Below, piece after piece: positions 8,099 through 17,270 of a stretch of DNA of 64,000 nucleotides. How positions within the stretch are numbered: the first letter of the stretch is position 1; every line of letters starts with the position of its first letter. The DNA lies in the NCBI GenBank assembly GCA_020635435.1, contig JACJZU010000002.1, positions 434,001 through 498,000 on the forward strand. The letters run 5' to 3'. A program made the position numbers and the translations under genes. The notes beneath the pieces were generated by a model. It saw only the letters and a program-made list of their open reading frames with translations. It made no database searches and was not told where the DNA came from. The stretch is from Flavobacteriales bacterium. Lineage in GTDB: Bacteria; Bacteroidota; Bacteroidia; NS11-12g; UBA9320.

Positions 8099-8584
8099 GA
8101 CAATGCGAATGTAGTGAAAAATAAATGTACGATTTGTTTTGAAAATGTGTACTTTTCGATTTGGCGATTATACGGTGAGCTTTCCACGGATGCCGAACCA
8201 CTTTTTATTTGGTTCCTCGACGGGCAACCTGTTGATACATCCAGCACTACCCTCAATGCGATGGAATACGGCGCGGGATCTTACGTCGTAAGGGCATTCA
8301 ATAGTTCCAATTGCACCACTGAGAGTGATGCCGTCCTCGTTGAGACAGGGTCAGTAGGTCAAATAGCACGCGGGCAGTTACCGATCGAGATTCAGGGGGA
8401 TCGGGTTCGTTGGTCGGGTGAGGGTGAGGCCTCACTTCAAGTGTACGGATTGGATGGTCGCTTGTTGTTCTCCACCTCAATTGGTGCTGAGGCGGTTCAA
8501 TTGCATGTACCCCGATCGGTTTACATTCTTCAGATCCGTTCCGGAGGGCATTCAGGTGCATTCCGGGTCCTGATGGGTGAGTAA
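8099..8584 (+). pseudogene. 3' remnant of a T9SS cargo gene, cut by the prophage
   Basis: From about 8170 the frame reads as the C terminus of a Bacteroidota surface protein: an Ig-like repeat with IWFLDGQPVDTSS and SYVVRAFNSSNCTTESDAV, then a short type A sorting domain (LQVYGLDGRLLFSTSI, then VYILQIRSGGHSGAFRVL). No signal peptide or upstream domains exist; the frame closes at a stop at 8096-8098 next to prophage sequence. The GTG at 8114 would start a protein with no export signal. The best reading is the 3' piece of a large host gene split by phage insertion, with the 5' piece beyond the left phage end. Confidence 0.65.
8118..8165. repeat. Candidate prophage right-end sequence with two related AT-rich repeats
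   Basis: AAATGTACGATTTG at 8123-8136 is echoed by AAATGTGTAC...CGATTTG at 8143-8163, directly before the sequence that reads as host T9SS cargo. Mu-like phages carry short repeated transposase-binding sites at their ends, so these repeats may mark the end. This is suggestive only; the left end is not in view for comparison. Confidence 0.3.
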
Positions 8585-8609
8585 TGGCTCCTTGAGCGCT
8601 CCGATGCGA

Positions 8610-9494
8610 TCACGGATTGTGTTTTTCCCCACCCACAATCGTAAAGCCCATACTCAACATCATGTAGTTGAAAGGGATATCACCAAATGCAAGGTAACCG
8701 GGGCGTAAACCCATTTCCAAACGCACGCTGCTCACCAGCTCCTCCCATTCCCAGCCCAAACGATAACCCAACGCGGCTTTGGAAGATTCATTCACATCGT
8801 ATGTAGTTCCTTGATAAACAACATCTTTCAGACTGGTGGTGCCCGTCATGAAATCGACGAAGAATGTATTGCACATGAAATTTCTGCGGGTTCCATACAT
8901 GTCGATATCCACTTTAACTTTTTTAGTTTTTCGGCGGGCGTAGCCGGCATACAAACCGGTGGATGTATAGTTGGTGAACATGCTCTTTTCCGGGTCACTC
9001 AGGTCTCCTTCGGTTGTTTTAAATGGATTGTCGGAGTTTGCGGCGGCCACATTCTTGTAAAAGAATACGCCACCCCTTACGCCCCGCGCCATACCCACTT
9101 TGGCTTTGAGTGGCAATGATGTGGTCGTATTGCCGAAGGAACTCACCGTAACGGCATATTTCTTTTCCTTCTTTTTCAGTTTTTCGGTGAGGTAATATTG
9201 TCCACCGGCTTCAACATAAAAAGGAGCGGAGATCTCGGAACTGTTCGCCCTGCCATCCTCCTTGCTGCCGAAGTACAGGTAACCATATCGGGCAATAGCC
9301 TCAACGCGCAGATCCTTGGTAACGTAATAATTGCTGTGCAAACCGGCGCCAATAAAACCGTCTATGGCACCCACATCCAGGTAAACCTTCAGTGGATCCA
9401 ACTTGAGTGGATCGTTGAAAACATAGGAGTAATTGACCTTTTGGGCATAAACTGTTGAAACCAGTAAAATAGGGATGATCGCTAGTTTTTTCAT
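8610..9494 (-). CDS. Outer membrane beta-barrel protein, hypothetical
   Basis: The start at 9494 (MKKLAIIPILLVSTVYAQ) gives a clear signal peptide; a longer frame upstream would put 16 residues before it. The mature protein of about 275 residues alternates short amphipathic strands (YVEAGGQYYL, STGLYAGYARR, FNYMMLSMGFTIVG) as in outer membrane barrels, with Tyr and Phe at strand ends. It lies 66 bp downstream of the response regulator gene on the same strand and may be in its operon. Substrate or partner unknown. Confidence 0.65.
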   Translation of the reverse strand: MKKLAIIPILLVSTVYAQKVNYSYVFNDPLKLDPLKVYLDVGAIDGFIGAGLHSNYYVTKDLRVEAIARYGYLYFGSKEDGRANSSEISAPFYVEAGGQYYLTEKLKKKEKKYAVTVSSFGNTTTSLPLKAKVGMARGVRGGVFFYKNVAAANSDNPFKTTEGDLSDPEKSMFTNYTSTGLYAGYARRKTKKVKVDIDMYGTRRNFMCNTFFVDFMTGTTSLKDVVYQGTTYDVNESSKAALGYRLGWEWEELVSSVRLEMGLRPGYLAFGDIPFNYMMLSMGFTIVGGEKHNP

Positions 9495-9560
9495 GATCGG
9501 TTTGTTTTGGTCAAATGTCCAACCGGTCGTGCTCAAGCGCAATCACATCAAAATGCTATT

Positions 9561-10196
9561 TCACGGGCGCATGATCTTATTGATCGCCTCTGTGCGGGAA
9601 TTTACCTGGAGTTTCTCGTAGATATGCCGGATATGTGTGCGAACCGTATCAATGGAAATAGAGAGTTGTGCGGCAATATCCTTGTAGCGCGCGCCATCGG
9701 CAAGTTGTGTTAGGATCTGCCTTTCGCGAACCGACAAATTGTGTGCTGCGTTTTGGAGGCCAACCCGGTTCAACGCATTAAAACTGCTCACCACCCGGCG
9801 CGCAATACTTGCGCTCATTGGCGAACCTCCAGACTGTATTTGTATGATGCCGTTTTTCAATTCTTCAATACCCGATTCCTTTAACAAGTAACCTGTTGCG
9901 CCATTCTTAAGTGCCTGAAACAAAATGTCTTCCTCATCAAAAACGGTGAACATGAGCACCTGAACCTGCGGAAGCAGGGATTTAACACGTGCTACAGCTT
10001 CCACACCGTCCAGACCCGGGAGGGAAATATCCATGATCACAACTTCCGGAGTGTGGATCTGGATCTCGCGAATACAGGCCTCGGCATTCGCATAAGCTGC
10101 CAGAAGTTCAAATCTCTGGTCTTCCCCAAGAGCCAAAATGAGGGTCTCACGAATTTCCGAGTTGTCTTCAACCAATACCAGATCAATTGGCTTCAT
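9561..10196 (-). CDS. NarL/LuxR-type response regulator
   Basis: A 211-residue regulator. Residues 1-120 are a receiver domain with acidic pocket E10-D11, phospho-acceptor Asp56 (VIMDISLPG), Thr84 (FTVFDE) and Lys106 (LLKESG). Residues about 145-208 are a GerE/LuxR helix-turn-helix (LSVRERQILTQLADG, then DIAAQLSISIDTVRTHI). It acts as a phosphorylation-dependent transcription factor. It follows its likely partner histidine kinase by 52 bp on the same strand. Targets are unknown; the downstream outer membrane protein gene is a candidate. Confidence 0.92.
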   Translation of the reverse strand: MKPIDLVLVEDNSEIRETLILALGEDQRFELLAAYANAEACIREIQIHTPEVVIMDISLPGLDGVEAVARVKSLLPQVQVLMFTVFDEEDILFQALKNGATGYLLKESGIEELKNGIIQIQSGGSPMSASIARRVVSSFNALNRVGLQNAAHNLSVRERQILTQLADGARYKDIAAQLSISIDTVRTHIRHIYEKLQVNSRTEAINKIMRP

Positions 10197-10248
10197 TGCA
10201 CAAACTTACAGATCGATCCAAACAGACCGCTAACATGATAATGTGATT

Positions 10249-13149
10249 TCAAAGCGGGATCTGAACCCATATCATAGTTCCTTCACCCGGTTCACTTTCC
10301 AACCTGAATTCACCTTTTAACTGGTTGATCCGTTCCCGCATGATACTGATCCCATTTTGTCTCGAGGGATCGAGATCAGACTCCAAAATGCCCAATCCGT
10401 CATCCTCGATCGTTAAAGTGATCTGGGATCTTCGCTGTGTGATCACTACTTGAATGTAGGAAGCACGGGCGTGCTTGATCGTATTGTTGATGGCTTCACG
10501 ACATACCAGGATCAAGTTGCGGATCAATTCCGGGTTCAGGATCGTGTTCTCCGTTTCAAGGCTTTTTTCAAACTGGAAATCTATGCCAGCAGTTTCCGTT
10601 GCCTCGATCCCAATTTGTTGAATGCGCAGCGCAACTTCGATCACCTGTTCATTCTCTGATTTCATACCCCATACAATGTCGCGCAATTTGCGGGTGATCT
10701 CCACGGCAGTGCGTTGTAAAGTCGGCAGCACGTCGGTATTTCTAGTCTCGCCGGCGGCGATCTCAGAGAGCATCGAAATTCGTGTAAGTCCGGATCCGAT
10801 CTCGTCGTGCAAGTCGCGGTAAATGCCTTTCCGGATCTCCTGCAGCCGTTGTTCTCTCTCCAATTCGCGGATGCGTGCCAAATGTCGTCGACGGGTGAGA
10901 TATACGCTTATCCCAACCACGAGCAGTGCACTCAGCGCTCCACTACATAAAATGAACCACCAGCGTCTCCACCAGGGTGTTGCAATGGTAAAACGGGCCA
11001 GGACATGTTCCTTGAAATCTGCCCCACGTTGTTGCCGTACGCGAAAGGTGTACTCTCCGCTCTTCAGCTTTCCGGCCCTGTAAACACGTTTTTTACCAAG
11101 TAGTTCCCAGTCTGCACCTTCGATTCCCTCCAATTTTACCCACAGCACAGCACTCTCCGTTCCGAGATAATCCAATACGTCCAACTCGGCGTTGATGGAG
11201 TTCTCATTCCACTGAAGTTGGATCGCATCATACCTGTCGGGATGCAGGTTTCGATCCGCGCTTGAGAATGAGCGCAGGAATATCGGGTAGAACGGATCAC
11301 GGTTCGGCACGGCCCCCGGCTTAAAGAAATTCACACCTTCAATTCCACCAAAATAGAAGTTCCCGTTTTCGCCTGCATAAAATGCACCTGAGTTGAATTC
11401 CGGAGAACTCAAGCCGCTAGTGCGGTTAAAGTTCGTAACCTCCCCACTCGATATGTTCAACCTGATGAGCCCTTTATTACTGCTCGCCCAGATGGTTTCG
11501 CTATCTTGAACCAATATTCCGTAAATGAAGAAATCGATCAGGCCATTGCTTCGGTCGAATTTGCGAATCAGCCTGAACCGTTGATCGGTAAGGTGGATTC
11601 CGGTATTCGTGGCTAAAACCCAATGTGAATCCGATACACGTTTGATATCGTTCACTTTGATCTCTGAATAACCCGGAATCATCCCGGATTTTGTGTGTTT
11701 GATCGCCAGTAAACCTCCGCTGTGCAATCCACAGATCAGGTGATCGGTGTTAACTACGGCCAGCGACCTTATGGAGAACTGGTTCACACCCAGGGCCTGG
11801 TCAATTATAATGGGTCGATCTATCGGATTTAGTCTCAGCAGACCACTCGACCCGGCGATCCAAAGCTGATCCTCGCTGCGTTCAAAACGATGAGTTCCGG
11901 GTAAGTCGGAGATTCTGGAGAAATCACCTGATGGATCCATATGAAACAAACCCTTTCGGGTTCCAATCAGAAGCTCATCATCATTCAACGGATAGAGCCC
12001 CGTGATTTCTTCCGCTCCCGGGATTTGAAGTGGGATGATATCAAGGAGTTTTCCGTACCTGTCGTGTTTATAGATCTTCGGATCTGCGATGAAGGCTGTG
12101 TAACTATTCCCCGCAGCATCGGTGCGAACCTGCCGTACAAATCCATTCAGCGGTTCGTCGGTTTTAGCACGGATGAGTGTGTGAAAATGCAGCTCGGAAA
12201 CGGCGATCTTCAGGAGCCCGGCCCCATCTGTTCCTATCCAAACATTTCCCGCATTGTCTTCATACATCGTGTATAATTGTCGAACCCGCAGAGCCTCGGG
12301 AGCGCTGCAGAATTGAAGTGCGCCTGTTGAATCGTAAGCGGCGATCTTTCCGTCTTCTCGCTGTATCCATATCCGCCCTTGTTGGTCAATCAGGAAATAT
12401 TCCTTCTCCGGAGTTTCGTCAATTTGAAACATCTCCTCGAAGCTATTGGAAGCCGGATCGAGGCGGAGAAATGCGTTAGCGGACTGGAATACGATCTCTC
12501 CATGTCTGTCCGGTGCAAAATTGTCCACGGATTCGGGCAATTGTTTAGTGCGAAAGCTACCAATTCGTTTGTCGAAGATTAGCAGGCTATCTCCCGATTC
12601 ATTCAACCAGATCGCCCGGTTGCTAGTCGTTCTGGGTTTGGGCATCCAGTTACCCTTCGGGAATTTGATCTCAAGTTCCGAGCCATCCTGCCGGTTGAAG
12701 CGCCCTATTGCCCTGCGATTCTTTGTGATCCAAACGTACTTGTCGCTGCTTAGGATCGGACGGAAGTCGTGGAAATTATTGACTTTGAACAGGTTCGTTT
12801 TCAGGAAATTAGAATCCCCTAAGACATAGGACGTAAAGCCCATATCACTGCCGAAATAGATCGTTCCATCCGATGTAGAATGAATGTGTCGGATCGAATT
12901 GTCGAGCAGCTGAAATGGTCCTTTCTGCTGCCAATAGAAGTTCTCGATCGAATTACCCCGCAGCCGGTTCAAACCTTCTCCGGTACCGCACCAGATATAG
13001 CCTCTCGTGTCTTGTGCAATGCTGTAAACGGAGCTTTGGGTGAGGCCCTCGTCGACGTTGTATTGGGTGAAACGGAAGAACACAACAGCCCGCGACGGGA
13101 ACTGACAGGCAAGCAGAAAAATCAAAAACAAGCACCTTGTAGCAACCAT
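10249..13149 (-). CDS. Periplasmic-propeller sensor histidine kinase (Reg_prop/Y_Y_Y/HisKA_3)
   Basis: A 966-residue kinase. A signal peptide (1-22) is followed by a long periplasmic region of two-component-regulator propeller repeats (about 30-640, e.g. DTRGYIWCGTGEGLNRL, DNAGNVWIGTDGAGLLKI), a Y_Y_Y domain (about 660-735), one membrane helix (about 742-765), and a HisKA_3 dimerisation domain with phospho-acceptor His781 in DLHDEIGSGL. The ATPase domain carries the N box (REAINNTIKHA) and G boxes (DDGLGI). There is no receiver domain, so it is not a hybrid sensor. Signal unknown. It forms an operon with the regulator downstream. Confidence 0.92.
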   Translation of the reverse strand: MVATRCLFLIFLLACQFPSRAVVFFRFTQYNVDEGLTQSSVYSIAQDTRGYIWCGTGEGLNRLRGNSIENFYWQQKGPFQLLDNSIRHIHSTSDGTIYFGSDMGFTSYVLGDSNFLKTNLFKVNNFHDFRPILSSDKYVWITKNRRAIGRFNRQDGSELEIKFPKGNWMPKPRTTSNRAIWLNESGDSLLIFDKRIGSFRTKQLPESVDNFAPDRHGEIVFQSANAFLRLDPASNSFEEMFQIDETPEKEYFLIDQQGRIWIQREDGKIAAYDSTGALQFCSAPEALRVRQLYTMYEDNAGNVWIGTDGAGLLKIAVSELHFHTLIRAKTDEPLNGFVRQVRTDAAGNSYTAFIADPKIYKHDRYGKLLDIIPLQIPGAEEITGLYPLNDDELLIGTRKGLFHMDPSGDFSRISDLPGTHRFERSEDQLWIAGSSGLLRLNPIDRPIIIDQALGVNQFSIRSLAVVNTDHLICGLHSGGLLAIKHTKSGMIPGYSEIKVNDIKRVSDSHWVLATNTGIHLTDQRFRLIRKFDRSNGLIDFFIYGILVQDSETIWASSNKGLIRLNISSGEVTNFNRTSGLSSPEFNSGAFYAGENGNFYFGGIEGVNFFKPGAVPNRDPFYPIFLRSFSSADRNLHPDRYDAIQLQWNENSINAELDVLDYLGTESAVLWVKLEGIEGADWELLGKKRVYRAGKLKSGEYTFRVRQQRGADFKEHVLARFTIATPWWRRWWFILCSGALSALLVVGISVYLTRRRHLARIRELEREQRLQEIRKGIYRDLHDEIGSGLTRISMLSEIAAGETRNTDVLPTLQRTAVEITRKLRDIVWGMKSENEQVIEVALRIQQIGIEATETAGIDFQFEKSLETENTILNPELIRNLILVCREAINNTIKHARASYIQVVITQRRSQITLTIEDDGLGILESDLDPSRQNGISIMRERINQLKGEFRLESEPGEGTMIWVQIPL

Positions 13150-13168
13150 TCCCCTCGGAGGCAGACCT

Positions 13169-13176
13169 CAAATGTA
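13169..13176 (-). promoter_or_regulatory. Bacteroidota -7 element upstream of the histidine kinase gene
   Basis: On the minus strand TACATTTG, fitting TAnnTTTG, lies 19 bp before the ATG at 13149. A clear TTG at the expected -33 spacing is not seen, so only half of the promoter is supported. Confidence 0.4.
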
Positions 13177-13251
13177 CGCCAATTTAAAGCCGCATTTTGC
13201 TGTAAGGAATTCTGTCATGCCCAGATGTTTAATGTGATGAAAATCAAGTTC

Positions 13252-13282
13252 TTGTCCTCTTTTTTCATCGCGGATAAATTTG
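13252..13282 (+). promoter_or_regulatory. Bacteroidota promoter upstream of the 13365 gene
   Basis: TTG at 13252-13254 and TAAATTTG at 13275-13282 are separated by 20 bp, close to the -33/-7 consensus (TTTG, about 19 bp, TAnnTTTG). Transcription would start near 13289, leaving a leader of about 75 nt. Confidence 0.55.
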
Positions 13283-13364
13283 AATGTGCTGAATTAGTTG
13301 GCCCTTTAAACTTGTATTTTCTATTGAATAACTCTAAGTTTATGACTTAAATCATTTTACACGC

Positions 13365-16300
13365 ATGAAAAATTGGCTTTTTACCCTTGTGTTTATCTGT
13401 TTGAATTCATCGGCTTTTTGTCAATTGGCAGGTGTTTATACGATAGGCGGTTCGTCCCCGGATTTTCCCTCAGTTGCAAAAGCGGTAGACACACTGAATC
13501 AAAAAGGAGTGCGTGGTGCAGTAACGTTCCATGTGCGATCCGGAACGTATTCAGAACAGATCTATCTGAAGAAAATAGCCGGAATATCCGCTAAGGACTC
13601 CATTTTGTTCATAGCTGACCCCAATGCAACCACGATGCCTCAAATCAGTTATACACCGTCCGGATCTTCGGATAATTTCACCTTTCGGATGCACGATGTA
13701 CAATACGTCACCTTCAGAAATATTCATTTCAATTCAGGTGGTTCAACACATAGCTGGGTTCTGTATCTGAGTGGTAATACTCAATACCTGGCATTTGATT
13801 CCTGTTTGATCACCGGTGCCAAAGTTGTGAGTACTACCGGCAATAATTCGGTGATTGTGAATGGTTCCGGAGCAAGGGATAGCATTCAATACTGTACCTT
13901 CAGAAATTCGGTGATCCGAAATGGGTCCTACGCATTTGATATGTCGGGGAATCCCTCGTATTACGAAAAAGGAAATCGCATCGAAAATTGCAGGATTCTA
14001 AATTATTCGTATTACGGGATCAAAGCGTTTTATCAGTCGCAGTTCAGTTGTATCGGGAACGTGCTGCACGACACATCTGCGACCTCTGATTCCTATGGGA
14101 TCCGCGTACGGTTTGCCCGGGATCAGACCTTTGTGAATGCGAACACAATTATTTCAAATGCTGTGCAATCCGCATACGTTCTGGATTTTGGTCCTATGGA
14201 AAACAATGATTCCACTGCGCCGTCGGTTCTCAGCAATAACTTTTGCGTGATCAATGCGAGCAATATATCCAAGTATGCCAGTGGTTTACAGATCGGCACC
14301 TGTCTGAATCTTGTAGTTGGTCATAATTCAATTCTCATCAATGCCCGCGTGCCATCCTCCGGACAGGGCAGAGCATTCAATTTTGATGCTTCCGCGTCGG
14401 GAGCCAATGGCCGCGTGAAAGTGTACAACAATTGCGTGGTAAATAAGGGGAACGGTATGGCCGTGAGCGTTGAGAGTTCTGCCGTTGGAAGTGGGATGAT
14501 CTCGGAAATGGATCACAACAATTACTTTACGAACGGATCGATTTTCGGGGGTTACAACACGAATGAGAGTTCTTTCGAGGGCTGGCAGAAATCAAGTGGG
14601 TTCGATGCCAATGGTTTGAACGTGGATCCTGAATATGTTTCCACAACAGATTTGCACACGACCCGGCTGGATCTCAACCGAGCCGGTAAATACCTGGCTC
14701 TGATAAACACGGATATCGACGGGGAGAAGAGGAATTCCTCCGCCCCGGATATAGGGGCAGATGAATTTCATGTATCACAAAACGATCTGGCCATTGAACA
14801 GGTCTTGACGCAAAACACACCATCATGTGCCTCTGCGGATAGTTACGTGGAAGTTCTTATCCATAACCGCGGAGAGGCAACCCAACAGAATTTTCCGCTT
14901 GCAGTTGTACCGAATGGTGGGAGTATGGCAAGAGATACATTCCGCAGCAGTCTTAGATCCAACGAGAAGGCCTATTTTAAAATTTTCGGTTTCGATAGCA
15001 GAATTGGTACTTCCATCCCCGTGAAAGTATTCACCGATCTTGCCTCCGATGCCGACCGGTCAAACGATACGGTTCAAACAACACTGACTGTAATTCCCCA
15101 AATAAAAGATCCGAAACCGATTCACGATACAGTTTGTCGGAATGGTATTGCAGAGTTTTCCGCGATCGGGGGCATAGGTCAGGAATTCATCTGGTACGAA
15201 ACGGATACTTCGGCAACCCCTTTGAACAGCGCGGATCGATTCTTCATCAACAAGATACAACGCGATACGCAGATCTGGGTTGTGGCCAGGCAACGGGCCT
15301 ATGAAGATTCACTTTTCGTTTCCTTTGAACCGCAGAATGGTTGCAAAGGGGGAATCATGTTTGACCTCAAGCCATTCAGAAACATGGTTTTACAGGGATT
15401 TACAACCCTTTTTAACCGAACGGGTCCACATTGGGTCGCAGTCTATTACCGCAAAGGGTCGCACAAAGGCCATGAAACCAGCCCCTCCGATTGGGTATAT
15501 CTCGACTCCATGCAGATCACGGCTGCTTCCACCAGCACCCTGATCCCGCTAAAATTCGATCTGGATCTCTTACTTGAAGCGGATTCAATTTACGGGATCT
15601 ACATAAAGGGAGATATTCAATTTTGGGAGATCAGCGGTACAACTGCCAACACACATTTGGAATACAGCGCCGGGTCTGGATTATGTGCTGATTTTGGTCA
15701 AACCATCCCGAACCGTGTGATGAATGGAAGAATCCTATACGAACGAGATCTGCCCTGCGAATCCAATCGTGTACCGATCAAAGCCAAAGTACTTGAAATC
15801 CCCAAGGTCGACCTGGGAAAGGACACTTCATTCTGTAAAGGCGATACGTTCAGTCTCAAACTGGACGCCGGACCTGGTTATCAGTTCTATCAGTGGAACA
15901 ATGGCGCAAAAACTAGGTTTACCACACTAACCAAACCCGGGTTATACGAAGTACAGGTCATCGATTCGAACCGATGCCTGGGATTTGACCAGTTCCGTAT
16001 TCTGGAGGATACCATTCCTGTGGTCATTCTTCCCGAAGATACTTCCATTTGCGAAAATGCGTTTTGGGGCTTCGACGTTTTTGCACCTCTGGGATATCAG
16101 TACAAATGGTCCGACAAAGCAAATACCTATACAACCCACATGAATAATTTCGGGACTTTAAGTGTGACCATCACCGATAGCAAGGGATGTGTGGCCGGAG
16201 ATTCTTTCACTGTCCATAGGCTCGATCCTCCGAACATCGATCTCGGCGATGATCTGCACTACTGCATGGGCGAAACCTTTGGAAGGCGCTTGAGTGCAGG

Positions 16301-17138
16301 CAGTGGATTCAAATACTACTATTGGAATACAGGTAGACAGGACAGTTTTATACTCGTTTTCGGAAAAGGCATGTACACGGTTGAAGTTGAGAATGATCTC
16401 GGTTGCATAAGCAAGGACACCGTATTCGTTATTGAGAACCCACTCCCGCAGCCTGATCTCGGCGGCGATAGTACTTTCTGCGAAAATTCAGGGATCAATA
16501 TCGAACTTCATGCGGGTTTCGGTTTTACCGAATATTTCTGGAGTAATGGAGCAAGTTCAGAATCCATTCAAGCAACGCAAGCCGGGACGTATTCCATCAC
16601 AGTTACAGATGCGAATTCGTGTTGGGGGAGTGATACTGTTGAATTGAAACTGGTGCCCAACCCCGTTGTCGATCTGGGGGCGGATATCGTCCTCGATCCG
16701 TCGGAAGTAGTCAATGAAGTTCTGGACGCCGGTGCAGGTTTTACGTCCTATACCTGGCAAGATGGCAGCAAAACCCGCAGCTATGCGGCCCGGGATACGG
16801 GGCGCTTCTCAGTAACGGTGACTGATGGGAACGGTTGTCAGGGTTCCGACAGCATTCAAATTCGTTTCTGGAACGTGAATGCTGTGTCTGAACTTGCGCG
16901 TGATGACATTCAAATCAATCCCAATCCCGGTCGGGATCTCGTTTACCTGAAGGCAATGGCGGACCTGCATCACCAAATACGTATCACTACAGTAAATGGG
17001 CAATTGATCAGAGATTGGTTTAGCCCGGATAGGTATGGTATGATCGATGTATCAGCTTTAGATCCGGGATTCTATGTCTTTTTTGTACGTGAAGAAACCG
17101 GATACAAGGCCTTGAAGTGGTTGAAAGTATCTAACTGA
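13365..17138 (+). CDS. T9SS cargo: single-module beta-helix surface protein
   Basis: A 1,257-residue secreted protein. Signal peptide 1-19 (ending SSAFCQ). Residues about 22-470 form one right-handed beta-helix module, opening with GVYTIGGSSPDFPSVAKAV and closing with DIDGEKRNSSAPDIGADEF. Then comes a CARDB-like segment (475-590). From about 820 there are five Ig-like repeats of roughly 75 residues (DLGKDTSFCKGDTF, DLGDDLHYCMGETF, DLGGDSTFCENSG and others). Residues about 1180-1257 are a type A sorting domain (INPNPGRDLVYL, then GFYVFFVREE). It is exported by Sec then T9SS and anchored at the cell surface. It is the one-module relative of the giant protein at 38864. Confidence 0.85.
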   Translation: MKNWLFTLVFICLNSSAFCQLAGVYTIGGSSPDFPSVAKAVDTLNQKGVRGAVTFHVRSGTYSEQIYLKKIAGISAKDSILFIADPNATTMPQISYTPSGSSDNFTFRMHDVQYVTFRNIHFNSGGSTHSWVLYLSGNTQYLAFDSCLITGAKVVSTTGNNSVIVNGSGARDSIQYCTFRNSVIRNGSYAFDMSGNPSYYEKGNRIENCRILNYSYYGIKAFYQSQFSCIGNVLHDTSATSDSYGIRVRFARDQTFVNANTIISNAVQSAYVLDFGPMENNDSTAPSVLSNNFCVINASNISKYASGLQIGTCLNLVVGHNSILINARVPSSGQGRAFNFDASASGANGRVKVYNNCVVNKGNGMAVSVESSAVGSGMISEMDHNNYFTNGSIFGGYNTNESSFEGWQKSSGFDANGLNVDPEYVSTTDLHTTRLDLNRAGKYLALINTDIDGEKRNSSAPDIGADEFHVSQNDLAIEQVLTQNTPSCASADSYVEVLIHNRGEATQQNFPLAVVPNGGSMARDTFRSSLRSNEKAYFKIFGFDSRIGTSIPVKVFTDLASDADRSNDTVQTTLTVIPQIKDPKPIHDTVCRNGIAEFSAIGGIGQEFIWYETDTSATPLNSADRFFINKIQRDTQIWVVARQRAYEDSLFVSFEPQNGCKGGIMFDLKPFRNMVLQGFTTLFNRTGPHWVAVYYRKGSHKGHETSPSDWVYLDSMQITAASTSTLIPLKFDLDLLLEADSIYGIYIKGDIQFWEISGTTANTHLEYSAGSGLCADFGQTIPNRVMNGRILYERDLPCESNRVPIKAKVLEIPKVDLGKDTSFCKGDTFSLKLDAGPGYQFYQWNNGAKTRFTTLTKPGLYEVQVIDSNRCLGFDQFRILEDTIPVVILPEDTSICENAFWGFDVFAPLGYQYKWSDKANTYTTHMNNFGTLSVTITDSKGCVAGDSFTVHRLDPPNIDLGDDLHYCMGETFGRRLSAGSGFKYYYWNTGRQDSFILVFGKGMYTVEVENDLGCISKDTVFVIENPLPQPDLGGDSTFCENSGINIELHAGFGFTEYFWSNGASSESIQATQAGTYSITVTDANSCWGSDTVELKLVPNPVVDLGADIVLDPSEVVNEVLDAGAGFTSYTWQDGSKTRSYAARDTGRFSVTVTDGNGCQGSDSIQIRFWNVNAVSELARDDIQINPNPGRDLVYLKAMADLHHQIRITTVNGQLIRDWFSPDRYGMIDVSALDPGFYVFFVREETGYKALKWLKVSN

Positions 17139-17270
17139 GTGCGCAATTGAGATGGGCTCCTAGATCCTGAACAAATTCATTTTACTCAATTGCCTGTAGG
17201 TCGTTTTATAGTTTGGGAGCAGAGGCGCTGCATATTTCACCTACCTTTACACCGACCACAGAATAGCTCA

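Larger units (their letters stand above)
1..8170 (+). mobile_element. Right-hand part of a prophage (left end outside the window)
   Basis: A run of tightly packed, mostly overlapping plus-strand genes encodes tail-fibre-like, papain-like, baseplate-like and tail proteins, followed by a glycosyltransferase and an adenine methylase, then one minus-strand gene. This is phage late-gene architecture. No integrase, transposase, capsid or terminase gene is in view, so the phage type is inferred. Tail genes followed by DNA or surface modification genes at the extreme right end, abutting a truncated host gene, resemble Mu-like transposable phages. The right boundary is placed between the end of the last phage gene region (8015) and the point where the T9SS cargo remnant becomes recognisable (about 8170). 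It is uncertain by about 150 bp. Confidence 0.8.

Noticed and set aside
17149..17210. CAATTGAG/CTCAATTG inverted repeat after the 13365 gene as terminator
   Set aside because: Loop of more than 30 nt and no T run.
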